From Rhizobium mesosinicum (GTDB lineage Bacteria > Pseudomonadota > Alphaproteobacteria > Rhizobiales > Rhizobiaceae): 64,000 nt of DNA. Shown here piece after piece: positions 50,872 through 59,311 of this stretch; positions within the stretch are counted from its first letter, which is position 1, and each line of letters opens with the position of its first letter. Location of the stretch: the NCBI RefSeq assembly GCF_019511345.1, contig NZ_JAEUAK010000003.1, forward strand, positions 186,001 through 250,000. The letters run 5' to 3'. A program made the position numbers and the translations under genes. The notes under the pieces were generated by a model that worked only from the letters and a program-made list of their open reading frames with translations, searched no databases and was not told where the DNA came from.

Positions 50872-51493
50872 GCAGCGCCACGTCGTGTTGGCGGTGACTG
50901 GAGCCTCCGGCGCAGCCCTCGGCCTTGCAGTCCTGGATCTCTTGTGCGGGCTAGGCGTGCGGGTGCATCTCGTCGTTACGCAAAGCGGCAAGCGAACCCT
51001 CTTGTATGAGGCGGGGGCCGACGCCCACGACCGGATGCTGCCGAAGGCTTACAGAAGCTACGACAATTGCGACATCGGCGCGACGATTGCCAGCGGCTCG
51101 TTTCCCGTCGCGGGAATGATCGTGGCGCCTTGCTCTATGAAGACGCTCGCAGCAATATCAACCGGCCTTTCCACAAGTCTCGTGGCACGTGCTGCCGACG
51201 TCCAACTCAAGGAAAGGCGCCGGCTTGTCCTGATGACCCGCGAGACGCCCTTGCATCTTGGGCACCTGCGCAACATGACATCGGTCACGGAAATGGGTGC
51301 GATCGTGATGCCGCCGGTTCCCGCCTTCTACAACCGGCCGCAGTCGGTGCAGGAGATCGTGGATCACCTTGCCCGCCGCGCCGTCGATCTCCTGGGCCTG
51401 CCGGTCGCGCCGCTGGCAAGCGCCTGGTCCGGCGAGGCGGATTTCGATCAGCCGAAGACGGAAATCGGGTCGGCTCCGAAGAGCAGGGCGTGA
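50855..51493 (+). CDS. ubiX: UbiX flavin prenyltransferase
   Basis: A 212-aa flavoprotein: VLAVTGASGAALGLAVLDLL binds the FMN phosphate, and GMIVAPCSMKTLAAISTG and PLHLGHLRNM are family motifs. It attaches a prenyl group to FMN to make the UbiD cofactor. The GTG at 50855 follows AAAGGA and overlaps the ubiD end by 17 bp. The C-terminal 25 residues run past the usual end. It converges with nnrU and overlaps it by 46 bp. Confidence 0.93.
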   Translation: MTSFPEQRHVVLAVTGASGAALGLAVLDLLCGLGVRVHLVVTQSGKRTLLYEAGADAHDRMLPKAYRSYDNCDIGATIASGSFPVAGMIVAPCSMKTLAAISTGLSTSLVARAADVQLKERRRLVLMTRETPLHLGHLRNMTSVTEMGAIVMPPVPAFYNRPQSVQEIVDHLARRAVDLLGLPVAPLASAWSGEADFDQPKTEIGSAPKSRA

Positions 51494-52128
51494 CCGCCCG
51501 CAAGGAGCAGCCAGGCGACCAGCGCGATCGTGGCCACCGCTGCTGCCAAAAGTGCTGCGTCCGATTTCGGCCGGACCCCAGAAACAAACGCCGCCAGGGG
51601 CCAGACGGACGTCTGCGCGGCGTAGATCTCCCAGTGAGCGCCGAGACGCTTTCTCGCCCGGCGCTCGGCCATCGGAATGCCGGCGAGTGCGAAAAGCCCG
51701 AGACCTCCGAACAGCAGGAGCGAACGCAAGTCTCCGTTGGCGATGACATGGCCGAGCGCCCAGAGAGCAAATCCCCATGGCACGGGGTGTCGGGTGATTT
51801 GCGAAACCGCGGCGGCCGGCCCCGCCGAACGGATCGATATGGACAGGGGATTTGTGCTCATCAGACCGGCAAGCACGAGAAAACATCCCGCCGGCGCGAG
51901 CATGAAGTTCATCGCCGCATACCACGGACGAGGCTCCCACAGCGGAACATAGTCGAGCGCAAGTGCTGCGGAAAAGAGCCAGACCAGCGCTGCCAGCGAA
52001 ACAACGGAATAGGCAAGGATATAGGTCGGCTTGCCGATCGACCGGATGATACGAAGGCGAATCTTCGGGATCGCCGGGATCGAATGCAGAATGAGAAAGA
52101 CACTGAACGCGCTGACGAACTGGATCAC
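51448..52128 (-). CDS. nnrU: NnrU family membrane protein
   Basis: A 226-aa protein with about six or seven membrane helices. The family pattern ITRHPVPWGFALWALGHVIA is clear, as is the N-terminal SVFLILHSIPAIPKIR. NnrU is required for nitrite and NO metabolism in other denitrifiers, though its biochemical role is unsettled. The open frame begins at 52167, but GTG 52128 follows GGGGGATAACC and agrees with a start site predicted from the box at 52182-52195. Confidence 0.9.
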   Translation of the reverse strand: MIQFVSAFSVFLILHSIPAIPKIRLRIIRSIGKPTYILAYSVVSLAALVWLFSAALALDYVPLWEPRPWYAAMNFMLAPAGCFLVLAGLMSTNPLSISIRSAGPAAAVSQITRHPVPWGFALWALGHVIANGDLRSLLLFGGLGLFALAGIPMAERRARKRLGAHWEIYAAQTSVWPLAAFVSGVRPKSDAALLAAAVATIALVAWLLLAGGHALLFGADPISVFG

Positions 52129-52181
52129 GTGGTTATCCCCCTGTGTCGAAGGTGATGTATCGGTCATGGCCCGCGGTAACT

Positions 52182-52195
52182 TTGACCAAAGTCAC
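52182..52195. promoter_or_regulatory. FNR/NnrR-like box between nnrU and the iron operon
   Basis: TTGAC-N4-GTCAC, one mismatch. At -41.5 on the minus strand it predicts transcription from about 52147, 19 nt before GTG 52128. On the plus strand it predicts a long leader to the P19 gene. Confidence 0.55.
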
Positions 52196-52347
52196 GCAAT
52201 GGACGACCCCGTTGACGAGATTTCCGCCGTGTGCGGTCGACAAAGGCCTGCCCGACGCTAAACCGCGCATCTTTGCGCCAGCGCAAAGAACAGCGTGATC
52301 GCGCTGTTAAACGTGACGGCAATACTCATCTTTTTGGGGTCGCCATC

Positions 52348-52890
52348 ATGCTCCGCGCTGCCAGCCTATTCGCCGCTCCTCTCGCTCTCATCGCAATGCC
52401 GCTCGCTCTGAAGGCTGCCGAATATCCGATCGGCTCGCCTCAGATCGCAGCGGGCATGGAAGTCGCAGCGGTCTACCTCCAACCAATCGAGATGGATCCG
52501 CCAGACATGATGCGTGCTGCGGCGGAGTCAGACATCCATCTGGAGGCGGATATCCACGCGACCGCCGAAAATGCGAACGGCTTTGCGGAAGGCGACTGGG
52601 TTCCCAACCTGCATGTGGAATACACGGTCAGGAACCTCGACAATGGCGGGGAGCAAGTTGGATCGCTGGAACCCATGGTCGCGAGCGACGGGCCGCATTA
52701 CGGCGATAACCTCAAGCTGTCGGGACCGGGCCGCTATCAGCTGGAGCTCAACGTTCATCCGGGCGGTCACGGCGAGATGTCTTTCGGGCGCCACGTCGAT
52801 AAGGAGACAGGCGTTGCTCCCTGGCCCGGCGCCTTCGCGCTGAAATTCGACTTCGTGTTCGCCGGCATTGGCAAGAAGGGCGGTTATTGA
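52348..52890 (+). CDS. ftrA: Periplasmic iron-binding protein, P19/FtrA type
   Basis: A 180-aa protein with a Sec signal peptide (MLRAASLFAAPLALIAMPLA, cleaved near LKA). The mature protein is the Tp34/P19 beta-sandwich: EYPIGSPQIAAGMEVAAVYL, WVPNLHVEYTV, LEPMVASDGPHYGDNLKL and NVHPGGHGEMSFGRHVDKET, with the Met and His residues that bind copper and iron. It captures iron in the periplasm for the FTR1 permease. First gene of a coupled four-gene operon. Confidence 0.9.
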   Translation: MLRAASLFAAPLALIAMPLALKAAEYPIGSPQIAAGMEVAAVYLQPIEMDPPDMMRAAAESDIHLEADIHATAENANGFAEGDWVPNLHVEYTVRNLDNGGEQVGSLEPMVASDGPHYGDNLKLSGPGRYQLELNVHPGGHGEMSFGRHVDKETGVAPWPGAFALKFDFVFAGIGKKGGY

Positions 52891-53237
52891 TGCGCGCCAT
52901 CGGTTGGTTGATGCGGCTGCTGGCTGCAGCCGCGCTGACGGCACCTTGTCCGACCGCCTTCGCTGAAGAGGAAGATCCGGTTTTCGAGGTTCATTTCAGC
53001 AATGGCGTTGTCTCGCCATCGGTCATCGAGGTGCCTGCGAACACCCGTTTCAAGCTTGAACTCCACAATGACGGCTCGACCCCTATCGAGTTCGAAAGCA
53101 TTCCGCTGCGCAAGGAGAAGGTTCTCGCACCCGGCGTATCGAGTTTCCTCGTCTTCCGCTCATTGCGCGAAGGGAACTATGCCTTCTTCGATGATTTCCA
53201 TCTCGACATGCCTCCGGCAGCGCTGGTCGCCCGATGA
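52890..53237 (+). CDS. ftrB: Periplasmic cupredoxin, FtrB type
   Basis: A 115-aa exported protein (signal peptide ending near AFA). The mature part is a cupredoxin fold: FEVHFSNGVVSPSVIEVPAN, FKLELHNDGSTPIEFES and REGNYAFFDDFHLDMP. It should help oxidise Fe2+ for the FTR1 permease. The start overlaps the previous stop (TGATG). Confidence 0.88.
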   Translation: MRAIGWLMRLLAAAALTAPCPTAFAEEEDPVFEVHFSNGVVSPSVIEVPANTRFKLELHNDGSTPIEFESIPLRKEKVLAPGVSSFLVFRSLREGNYAFFDDFHLDMPPAALVAR

Positions 53238-54088
53238 GCGCGGGTCTCACTCTGCAAACATTCGACATTGCTTCGGTGGTCTGGCGGGAAAGCTTCGAAG
53301 CCTTGCTTGTCGTGGGAATCCTGTTGACGTGGTCCGCGAGGGCGGCGCCGGAGGCACGCGGGCGGGTAACCAGTTGGATCCTTGCCGGCGCTGGCGCCGG
53401 CCTCGCGCTCGCCCTGATGCTGGCGCTGATGATGAGCAGGGCGAGCGATGTCCTCGAAGGGGACGGCGAGGATATCCTGCAGATGATCATGGCAGCATTC
53501 GCCGCTGTCCTCATGCTCAGAATGGTATTCTGGATGCGCGCGATGGAGCGCGGTCAGACCGGAGATATTGCAAACAGGGCCGTCCGGCACGTGAAGACCG
53601 GTAACTGGCTCGGGCTTGCCACGCTGGCAGCGCTTGCGGTGGCCAGGGAGGGTGCGGAGACGGTTGTCTTCCTGTTCGGGCTGATGGCTTCGTCGCAAGG
53701 CTGGCAGGCCGGTTTCGTCGTCGCTGCGGGCCTGTTTGGCTTCGTGCTTGCCGCGATCAGCTTCTGGGCGTTTAAAACCGGGTCGAAATTGATCTCCAGG
53801 ACGGTGCTTTCGCGCGTCAGCGAGGTGCTGCTCCTGATCCTCGGAAGCGGGCTGACCATGCTTGTCGTCGACAAGGTGATTTCGCTTGGAATTTTCTCGG
53901 CCATGACGGAACCACTGTGGGATTCAAGCCGGCTGCTCGACGATGGCAACGGTTTCGGCGCCTTTCTCGCCGGTTTGGTGGGCTATCGCGCCCGGCCGGA
54001 GCTTCTTCCTCTTCTCAGCCTCGGCTTCTACTGGCTGATCGCGTCTCTGGCCTATGCGCCTCCTCTGGCCGGCAAGGCGCCCGCATGA
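53234..54088 (+). CDS. ftrC: FTR1 family high-affinity iron permease, FtrC type
   Basis: A 284-aa permease with seven hydrophobic segments. Both RExxE iron-transport motifs are present: RESFE near residue 18 and REGAE near residue 139. It moves oxidised iron across the inner membrane. It overlaps both neighbours (ATGA), so the four genes are translated together. Confidence 0.93.
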   Translation: MSAGLTLQTFDIASVVWRESFEALLVVGILLTWSARAAPEARGRVTSWILAGAGAGLALALMLALMMSRASDVLEGDGEDILQMIMAAFAAVLMLRMVFWMRAMERGQTGDIANRAVRHVKTGNWLGLATLAALAVAREGAETVVFLFGLMASSQGWQAGFVVAAGLFGFVLAAISFWAFKTGSKLISRTVLSRVSEVLLLILGSGLTMLVVDKVISLGIFSAMTEPLWDSSRLLDDGNGFGAFLAGLVGYRARPELLPLLSLGFYWLIASLAYAPPLAGKAPA

Positions 54089-55470
54089 CGTCTTCTCTTC
54101 GTGCCGCACCGGCACTTGTTGCCACGTTCGGTGATGTCCTTCTCCGCCATCAGGCAGCAATCCGGCGTCTTCAGTGGGCAATGGTGGCACTCTATGTGGT
54201 GCTTCTCACGGTTCCGCTCCTGCTGCCGCTTCCCACGCACACCGATTATGCATGGAACAACGTCGTGCGCTTCGCACAGTTTGTCTTCTGGGGTGTCTGG
54301 TGGCCGTTCATCATCCTCGCCACCGCACTGGTGGGCCGCTTCTGGTGCGGAATCCTATGTCCGGAAGGCGCGCTTTCGGAATTTGCCAGCCAGCACGGCG
54401 CCGGGCGGGCAATTCCGGGATGGATGAAATGGTCCGGATGGCCGGTCGTGTCCTTCGTCTCAACGACGGTCTATGGACAGCTGACAAGCATCTACCAGTA
54501 TCCGAAACCCGCCGCACTGCTGCTTGGCGGCTCGACCTTCGCCGCCATCGTCATCGGTGCCCGCTACGGCAAGGCAAAAAGAGTGTGGTGCCGGTTTCTG
54601 TGCCCGGTCAACGGCGTTTTCGCCACGGTTTCGAAAATCGCGCCTTTGCATTTCCGTGTTGATCCCGACAGCTGGCGCCCTGGTAATCAGCAACAGGGGC
54701 GTTCGAGCGCCGTCAACTGCGCGCCGCTCATCCCCATCAAGACCATGCAGGGTGCTGCCGCTTGCCACATGTGCGGTCGGTGTTCCGGTTATCGCGGAGC
54801 AATCCGGCTGTCCTGGCGCAATCCGGCCAGCGACATCGTCCACGGCTCCGGCCGGCTAGCGACCATGGGGGAGACGGTTCTGATCGTTCCGGTTCTGCTC
54901 GGCCTGGTTCCGGCCGCGCTGCATTGGTCCGATAGTGGTCTCTTCCAGATGATCCGCCTATGGTTGGTGGAACGATGCCTCGACCTGCACCTGATTTGGC
55001 CGCTTTCTCTGCGCCTGCCTTGGTGGGTCCTGACCGACTACCCCTTAGAGAATGATGTCATGACATTGGTGGATGCCGTTGCGCTCCTGATCCTTCTGTC
55101 GGTGTCGGTCGTCGCGGCCACAATCGTGTTCGGCATTCCTCTTGCGGCCTGCGTACGAATCCTCCGAATGAGAGAGCGCCCCCTTCACCATCTTACCCAA
55201 GCGCTCATTCCGCTTGCCGCAGCCTGCCTTTTCAGCGGGCTGCTTTCGTTGACCGTTTCGCAGTTGCGCTCTGACGGCGTCGTCATACCTTGCTTGGATC
55301 TTTTTCGCGGAAGCCTTGTTCTTGCCGCCGCCGCCTGGTCAGCAGTGTTGGTTTTGCGGATCGGCGCCCTCTACAATGGGCGCCTTGCCGCCAGAATGGG
55401 CGCAACATTCATCATGTTCCTGCCGATTGCAGCGTTTTCGATCATTTGGATCGTCGCATTTCTGGGCTAA
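54085..55470 (+). CDS. ftrD: Membrane 4Fe-4S protein, FtrD type
   Basis: A 461-aa membrane protein related to polyferredoxin NapH/CcoG. Cys motifs WCGILCPEGALSEF, WCRFLCPVNGVF and CHMCGRCSGYR lie in the N-terminal half between helices; more helices follow. In FtrABCD systems it is thought to supply or remove electrons during iron uptake. The full ftrABCD set lets the cell take up ferrous iron, needed for heme and Fe-S proteins of anaerobic respiration. Confidence 0.9.
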   Translation: MTSSLRAAPALVATFGDVLLRHQAAIRRLQWAMVALYVVLLTVPLLLPLPTHTDYAWNNVVRFAQFVFWGVWWPFIILATALVGRFWCGILCPEGALSEFASQHGAGRAIPGWMKWSGWPVVSFVSTTVYGQLTSIYQYPKPAALLLGGSTFAAIVIGARYGKAKRVWCRFLCPVNGVFATVSKIAPLHFRVDPDSWRPGNQQQGRSSAVNCAPLIPIKTMQGAAACHMCGRCSGYRGAIRLSWRNPASDIVHGSGRLATMGETVLIVPVLLGLVPAALHWSDSGLFQMIRLWLVERCLDLHLIWPLSLRLPWWVLTDYPLENDVMTLVDAVALLILLSVSVVAATIVFGIPLAACVRILRMRERPLHHLTQALIPLAAACLFSGLLSLTVSQLRSDGVVIPCLDLFRGSLVLAAAAWSAVLVLRIGALYNGRLAARMGATFIMFLPIAAFSIIWIVAFLG

Positions 55471-55677
55471 AACAGGTCAGACGAAACTGGCTAGCGGGTC
55501 TTGTCTTGCCCGCCTCTTGGGACGTTGATGGGATTGACCGGGCGGCGGCGCCGACGTCTTTTGATCTCGACGATGAAGGGTTTTTGCAACGCGCGCATCG
55601 GTATCCTCTCCTTTGTCTGAATGCGCAGTTGCCGCGCACCACGGCTTGATTCTTATGGCATGCGGTCCTCTTTCTCT

Positions 55678-55691
55678 TTGATGTCTGTCAA
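55678..55691 (+). promoter_or_regulatory. FNR/NnrR box upstream of the second DUF1488 gene
   Basis: TTGAT-N4-GTCAA, near-perfect. At -41.5 it predicts a 28-nt leader before ATG 55754. Confidence 0.75.
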
Positions 55692-55753
55692 AGACGCCGA
55701 AGCACTATCCGTTATGCTCTGATCCATCATGGACGAAAGAGGAGGGAGCCCGG

Positions 55754-56041
55754 ATGTTGCCGAGGTTCATCACCGCATTCCTGAAATCCTCCGGAGAAAC
55801 AGGCGTCGTGCTGATGGAGCACGAAGGTGCGCAGCGCGTTGTCATCATCGATCGCGACGCCTTGCTCCAGATCTGCAATCCACCCCGCGCCGACGAATCC
55901 CGGCTGCAGGAGCATGTCGGCACGATATGCGAAATCGCCGCTTCGAAGATGCTTCTGCAGCCGCAGTCGACATTTTCCCCGATACACGTATCGAAGGACG
56001 ACATCGCCGCGTGGAAGGCAGCGCATGACACGTTTCATTAG
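55754..56041 (+). CDS. DUF1488-like protein, 95 aa
   Basis: A soluble 95-aa protein starting at ATG 55754 behind GGAGGGAG. The sequence has a beta strand-rich first half (VLMEHEGAQRVVIIDRDAL), then QICNPPRADESRLQEHV and a C-terminal helix. It is a paralogue of the gene at 45499-45969 and the better conserved of the two. Function unknown, but its FNR/NnrR box and place between the iron operon and nnrR suggest involvement in NO or anaerobic physiology. Confidence 0.75.
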   Translation: MLPRFITAFLKSSGETGVVLMEHEGAQRVVIIDRDALLQICNPPRADESRLQEHVGTICEIAASKMLLQPQSTFSPIHVSKDDIAAWKAAHDTFH

Positions 56042-56231
56042 GACAAAAGCTGAACCGTGACATTGCCGAACTCGGCTTGGAGGTCCGTCCATTCGGGCGC
56101 GCGGCCCGACATCCGCCGCAGCCGTCCCGGGCTTGAAATAGGGGCGACCACCGGCCTCATGGCCGCCTTCAACCCTCCGCAGTCAGGCCGCGACGCGTTA
56201 TCCTCATATCTGGCTCTTCACAATTCGGCCG

Positions 56232-56927
56232 CTAGTCGCCTTTGCCTTCCGCAAGCTTCAAAAGACGCTGTGGATCAGTAACCGTCAGCTTCTGCCTGCC
56301 GCCCACGACGATGCCCTTGCCTTCCCATGCGCTCAGGATTCGCGACACTGTATGCAGTGTCGTCCCCGTCATCTCAGCAATATCCTGCCGAGATATCGGG
56401 AAATCGATTTTGATAGCGGTTCCCACAGCCTTGCCGGCCTGTTTGGACAGACGAAGCACGGCATGGGCGACCCGCTTTTCCACTTCTTCAGTAGACATCT
56501 CGCGTATGCGCGTATGCGCTTCCTCGAGCCGCTCGCCGATCGTCTGCATCGCAGTCACTGCCAGGCGAGGATTTTGCTCGACGAACCGCGACCACATGTC
56601 GGTCGGCCACCCGAGGACGAGACTTTCCGCTGCGGCGGTGGCCGTTCCCGGATAGTCCTGCCGGCGCAGCGCCATGGCGAAGCCGAACAGATCGCCTGGA
56701 TGGACCATTCTGACGATGATCTGCTGGCCGTCATGCGTGACCTGCGTGACCTTGAGCCTGCCGTGGAGCAGAAGGAAGAACGATTTCGCAGACGCTCCCT
56801 GCTCGAAGACCGCATCGCCCTGGACGATGCGGCGCGGTGTGGCATGCTCGAGCATGGCGTCGAGGTCGGCATCCGTCATGCGCTCGAAAAGCGCCAGCGA
56901 CTTCAAAACTGTACGGTCAACCTTCAT
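56232..56927 (-). CDS. nnrR: Crp/Fnr family regulator, NnrR type
   Basis: A 231-aa Crp/Fnr-superfamily activator. The cyclic-nucleotide-like sensory domain has VFEQGASAKSFFLLLHGRLK and GDLFGFAMALRRQDYPGTAT; the C-terminal helix-turn-helix is ISRQDIAEMTGTTLHTVSRI. No N-terminal Cys cluster is present, so it is not an oxygen sensor like FNR; NnrR proteins respond to NO, probably through heme. It overlaps the end of nirV. It probably acts at the TTG-N8-CAA boxes around nirK, nnrS, nnrU, hemN and the DUF2249 operon. Confidence 0.9.
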   Translation of the reverse strand: MKVDRTVLKSLALFERMTDADLDAMLEHATPRRIVQGDAVFEQGASAKSFFLLLHGRLKVTQVTHDGQQIIVRMVHPGDLFGFAMALRRQDYPGTATAAAESLVLGWPTDMWSRFVEQNPRLAVTAMQTIGERLEEAHTRIREMSTEEVEKRVAHAVLRLSKQAGKAVGTAIKIDFPISRQDIAEMTGTTLHTVSRILSAWEGKGIVVGGRQKLTVTDPQRLLKLAEGKGD

Positions 56928-57879
56928 CGTCGCTCCGCTGAACTCCTTTCAAAAGGCCGCCGCCGATCATATCGGCGACGACATGGCGCGTGAAGTCTTC
57001 GATGCTCTCGACGAAGCCCGGCTGCCGGACGAGCCGAAAACCGAGATTGTCGGGCGGGCTGCCGACCGAGCATCCCCCGCCTTTGGGATTTCGCACAAAG
57101 GTGCTCATCGGAGCGCGGTGCCTGCCGGCGGCGATCATGATGCCGCAGTCTGTGGGGCCGGGGTCGTCGATGACGGTTTCCTTCTCGAGGTCGACACGCT
57201 TGTTGCAGGTCGAGGTCCATTCCCAGATGTTCCCGCCGAAATCGGCAAGCCCGGTCTGGCTCACGCCGAACGATCCCCTCGGCTGCGGCGCGGGGTCGCT
57301 CGAGGCGGCGCGGCGCGCCTCGCGTTCATAATCTGCAAGCCAGCGCAGCGCAGGGTTCTTACTGTCCGCATCGACACCGAGCGCGTCGTCGGGAAAACGA
57401 TCGGCAGCAGCGTAGGCGAGTTCGAAGTCCGTCGGAAGTCGCCAGGTCTTGCCCGTCTTCTGCGATAGCCAGTTCGCGTAGCGCAGCGCGTCCTCATAGC
57501 TGACGCCGGTTACCGGCGTGTCGTCGCCGGAGGTGGCGCTTCGCCCTTCCGGCTCGGGGCAGGCGCGATCAGCCACGCAACCGTCATACTCGGCAAGGCT
57601 GGTCTGATATTTCATGATCGCCAGAGGTGTCCGGACATTGGTCTTGCGCTTCGGCGCATCGACAGCCAGGCCCCGGCGAAAGTACTCGGTCGCGTCGCGA
57701 TATTGGAATTCATGGGGTGCAATAATGACGGTCTCGGGAGCGGCTAAAGCGGCGTCGCGCCGCCCGATATTCACGAACCCGGTCTCAACCGCAAGCGCTG
57801 CGGACAGGACCGCAAGAAGCGCAAGCGGAAGTGCGATCGAGATGCCGGAAACTCCTGTGGTCTCGGCGTGCGGTGTCAT
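56917..57879 (-). CDS. nirV: NirV, SUMF1-type protein linked to nitrite reductase
   Basis: A 320-aa protein with an N-terminal membrane anchor (about 12-36) and a formylglycine-generating-enzyme-like domain: TPVTGVSYEDALRYANWLS, KTWRLPTDFELAYAA, GLADFGGNIWEWTSTC and GGGCSVGSPPDNLGFRLVR. NirV is a usual companion of nirK; its exact function is unproven. The ATG follows AAAAGGAC. It lies 83 bp after nirK, with a terminator in between, and its end overlaps nnrR. Confidence 0.92.
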   Translation of the reverse strand: MTPHAETTGVSGISIALPLALLAVLSAALAVETGFVNIGRRDAALAAPETVIIAPHEFQYRDATEYFRRGLAVDAPKRKTNVRTPLAIMKYQTSLAEYDGCVADRACPEPEGRSATSGDDTPVTGVSYEDALRYANWLSQKTGKTWRLPTDFELAYAAADRFPDDALGVDADSKNPALRWLADYEREARRAASSDPAPQPRGSFGVSQTGLADFGGNIWEWTSTCNKRVDLEKETVIDDPGPTDCGIMIAAGRHRAPMSTFVRNPKGGGCSVGSPPDNLGFRLVRQPGFVESIEDFTRHVVADMIGGGLLKGVQRSDDEG

Positions 57880-57907
57880 GTCCTTTTCGCAACATGCGCC
57901 CCCTTTT

Positions 57908-57951
57908 TAAAGAAAACATACTGTGCAGGCCGCCCTCACGGCCTGCACAGT
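57908..57951 (-). terminator. Strong intrinsic terminator after nirK
   Basis: A perfect 13-bp stem (ACTGTGCAGGCCG / CGGCCTGCACAGT) with a 6-nt loop is followed on the minus strand by ATGTTTTCTTT. It separates nirK from nirV-nnrR and may set a high nirK to nirV ratio. Confidence 0.8.
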
Positions 57952-57962
57952 CCCCTTCAAGG

Positions 57963-59111
57963 TCAGCTGGCCGATGGCGACTTCACCGAAGTCATCAGAT
58001 CGTCGTTCCAGTCCCCCGTGACCTTGAAGTGGGCAGCCGCACCGAGTTCGAACGCCTCGATGAGGTTGTGGTTGACATAGGCGTATATGCCCGGCTGCGC
58101 GAAGGTGTAGAGTGCCGCACCCGCGGTGCCGCCCGGGATGAACCAGGTCTCCTGGTCTATGTCGGGCACGTTCGCGAATTTGCCGGTCGCCCAGACATAT
58201 TCGCCGTGGCCGCCGATAAGATGCGGTCGCGTATCGCGGTTGGCTTGCGAATGCACGATGAGAACGGTCTCGCCGACCTTGGCCGCCATCGCATTTTCGC
58301 CCGTAAGCGCGCCGACGGCACCATTGAAAACGACGTGGGTCGGGGTCAGCGTCTTCATGACGGCAAGAGTATCCTCATAGGCCTCGCCGGGGCTGTCATA
58401 CTTCTTGAATTTGCCGTTCTCGTCACGCGGAATATAGAAGTCCTGCTCGCCGACATAGTAGATCTTGTCGTAGACGAGGGGCTTCCCATGGCCGTCGGTG
58501 AGACCTTCACGCGGAAGAACCATGATTGCGCCGTTCATCCCCGATGTGACATGCCAGGGCACCATGCCGGGAGGTGCGCAGTGGTAGACGAAGACGCCGG
58601 CCTTCGTCGCCTTGAAGCGCAGGACGGTGCTTTCGCCGGGATTGACGACGGTCAGCGCACCGCCGCCAAGACCGCCGGTGGCGGCGTGAAAGTCGATATT
58701 GTGCTGCATGGTGTTCGTTTCAGGATTGATCAGCGTCAACTCCACATAATCGTCCTGGTGGACGACCATCAGCGGGCCGGGCACCGATCCGTCGAATGTC
58801 ATCGCGTTCACCTCGGTCCCATCTTTGTCGAGCACCATCTTCTTTTCCTGGATGGTCAGCGTGAATTCCTTGATCTTCGGGCCACCCTCGGCTTTCTGGC
58901 TATGCGGGTGGACGAAGGGTGGCTTGACCAGCTCGACCTTCTCGCGCTGTAGCTTGGTGAGGTCAGCGGCCGGCGCTTTTCTGGGCGCGTTCGCTGCCAT
59001 CACCTCCTCGGCATGAGCGGAACCGTTGACGATGAGTATGGGCGTCAGCGCTCCTGCGACAGCAGCGCCCGTAAGCATCGTGCGACGGGTCATTTGCAGA
59101 GTATTCGTCAT
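57963..59111 (-). CDS. nirK: Copper-containing nitrite reductase NirK
   Basis: A 382-aa periplasmic enzyme that reduces nitrite to nitric oxide. It carries a twin-arginine signal ([15 protein letters not shown]). Copper ligands are visible: TMQHNIDFH gives one type 1 and one type 2 His; [17 protein letters not shown] gives the type 2 His and type 1 Cys, His and Met; [11 protein letters not shown] gives the third type 2 His. The ATG at 59111 follows AGGAG; the longer frame to 59144 has no site. NirV and NnrR follow. A TTG-N8-CAA box (59190-59203) predicts a 44-nt leader. Confidence 0.97.
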   Translation of the reverse strand: MTNTLQMTRRTMLTGAAVAGALTPILIVNGSAHAEEVMAANAPRKAPAADLTKLQREKVELVKPPFVHPHSQKAEGGPKIKEFTLTIQEKKMVLDKDGTEVNAMTFDGSVPGPLMVVHQDDYVELTLINPETNTMQHNIDFHAATGGLGGGALTVVNPGESTVLRFKATKAGVFVYHCAPPGMVPWHVTSGMNGAIMVLPREGLTDGHGKPLVYDKIYYVGEQDFYIPRDENGKFKKYDSPGEAYEDTLAVMKTLTPTHVVFNGAVGALTGENAMAAKVGETVLIVHSQANRDTRPHLIGGHGEYVWATGKFANVPDIDQETWFIPGGTAGAALYTFAQPGIYAYVNHNLIEAFELGAAAHFKVTGDWNDDLMTSVKSPSAS

Positions 59112-59189
59112 CTCTAATCTCCTGTAGTCCAAGAGCGAGCGCATGCCGCCCGGTCGAGAAGCAAAATAGTAGAAAGCCCGCTGGACTCT

Positions 59190-59203
59190 TTGATTTGGAG
59201 CAA
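59190..59203 (-). promoter_or_regulatory. NnrR-type box of nirK
   Basis: TTGAT-N4-AGCAA (TTG-N8-CAA). At -41.5 it places the nirK transcription start near 59155. Confidence 0.65.
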
Positions 59204-59212
59204 ACTAACTGT

Positions 59213-59226
59213 TTGTGTCAGCGCAA
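59213..59226. promoter_or_regulatory. Additional TTG-N8-CAA site between nirK and nnrS
   Basis: TTGTG-N4-CGCAA. A weaker match between the two better placed boxes; it could serve either gene. Confidence 0.35.
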
Positions 59227-59243
59227 AGTTCTGCCGCTGCTAT

Positions 59244-59257
59244 TTGCGTAATCTCAA
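59244..59257 (+). promoter_or_regulatory. NnrR-type box of nnrS
   Basis: TTGCG-N4-CTCAA (TTG-N8-CAA). At -41.5 it places the nnrS transcription start near 59292, 20 nt before ATG 59312. Confidence 0.55.
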
Positions 59258-59311
59258 CGACTACCCTGACAATCTTTGGCATTTCTGTGTGGTCAATTCG
59301 GAGACATGGAA

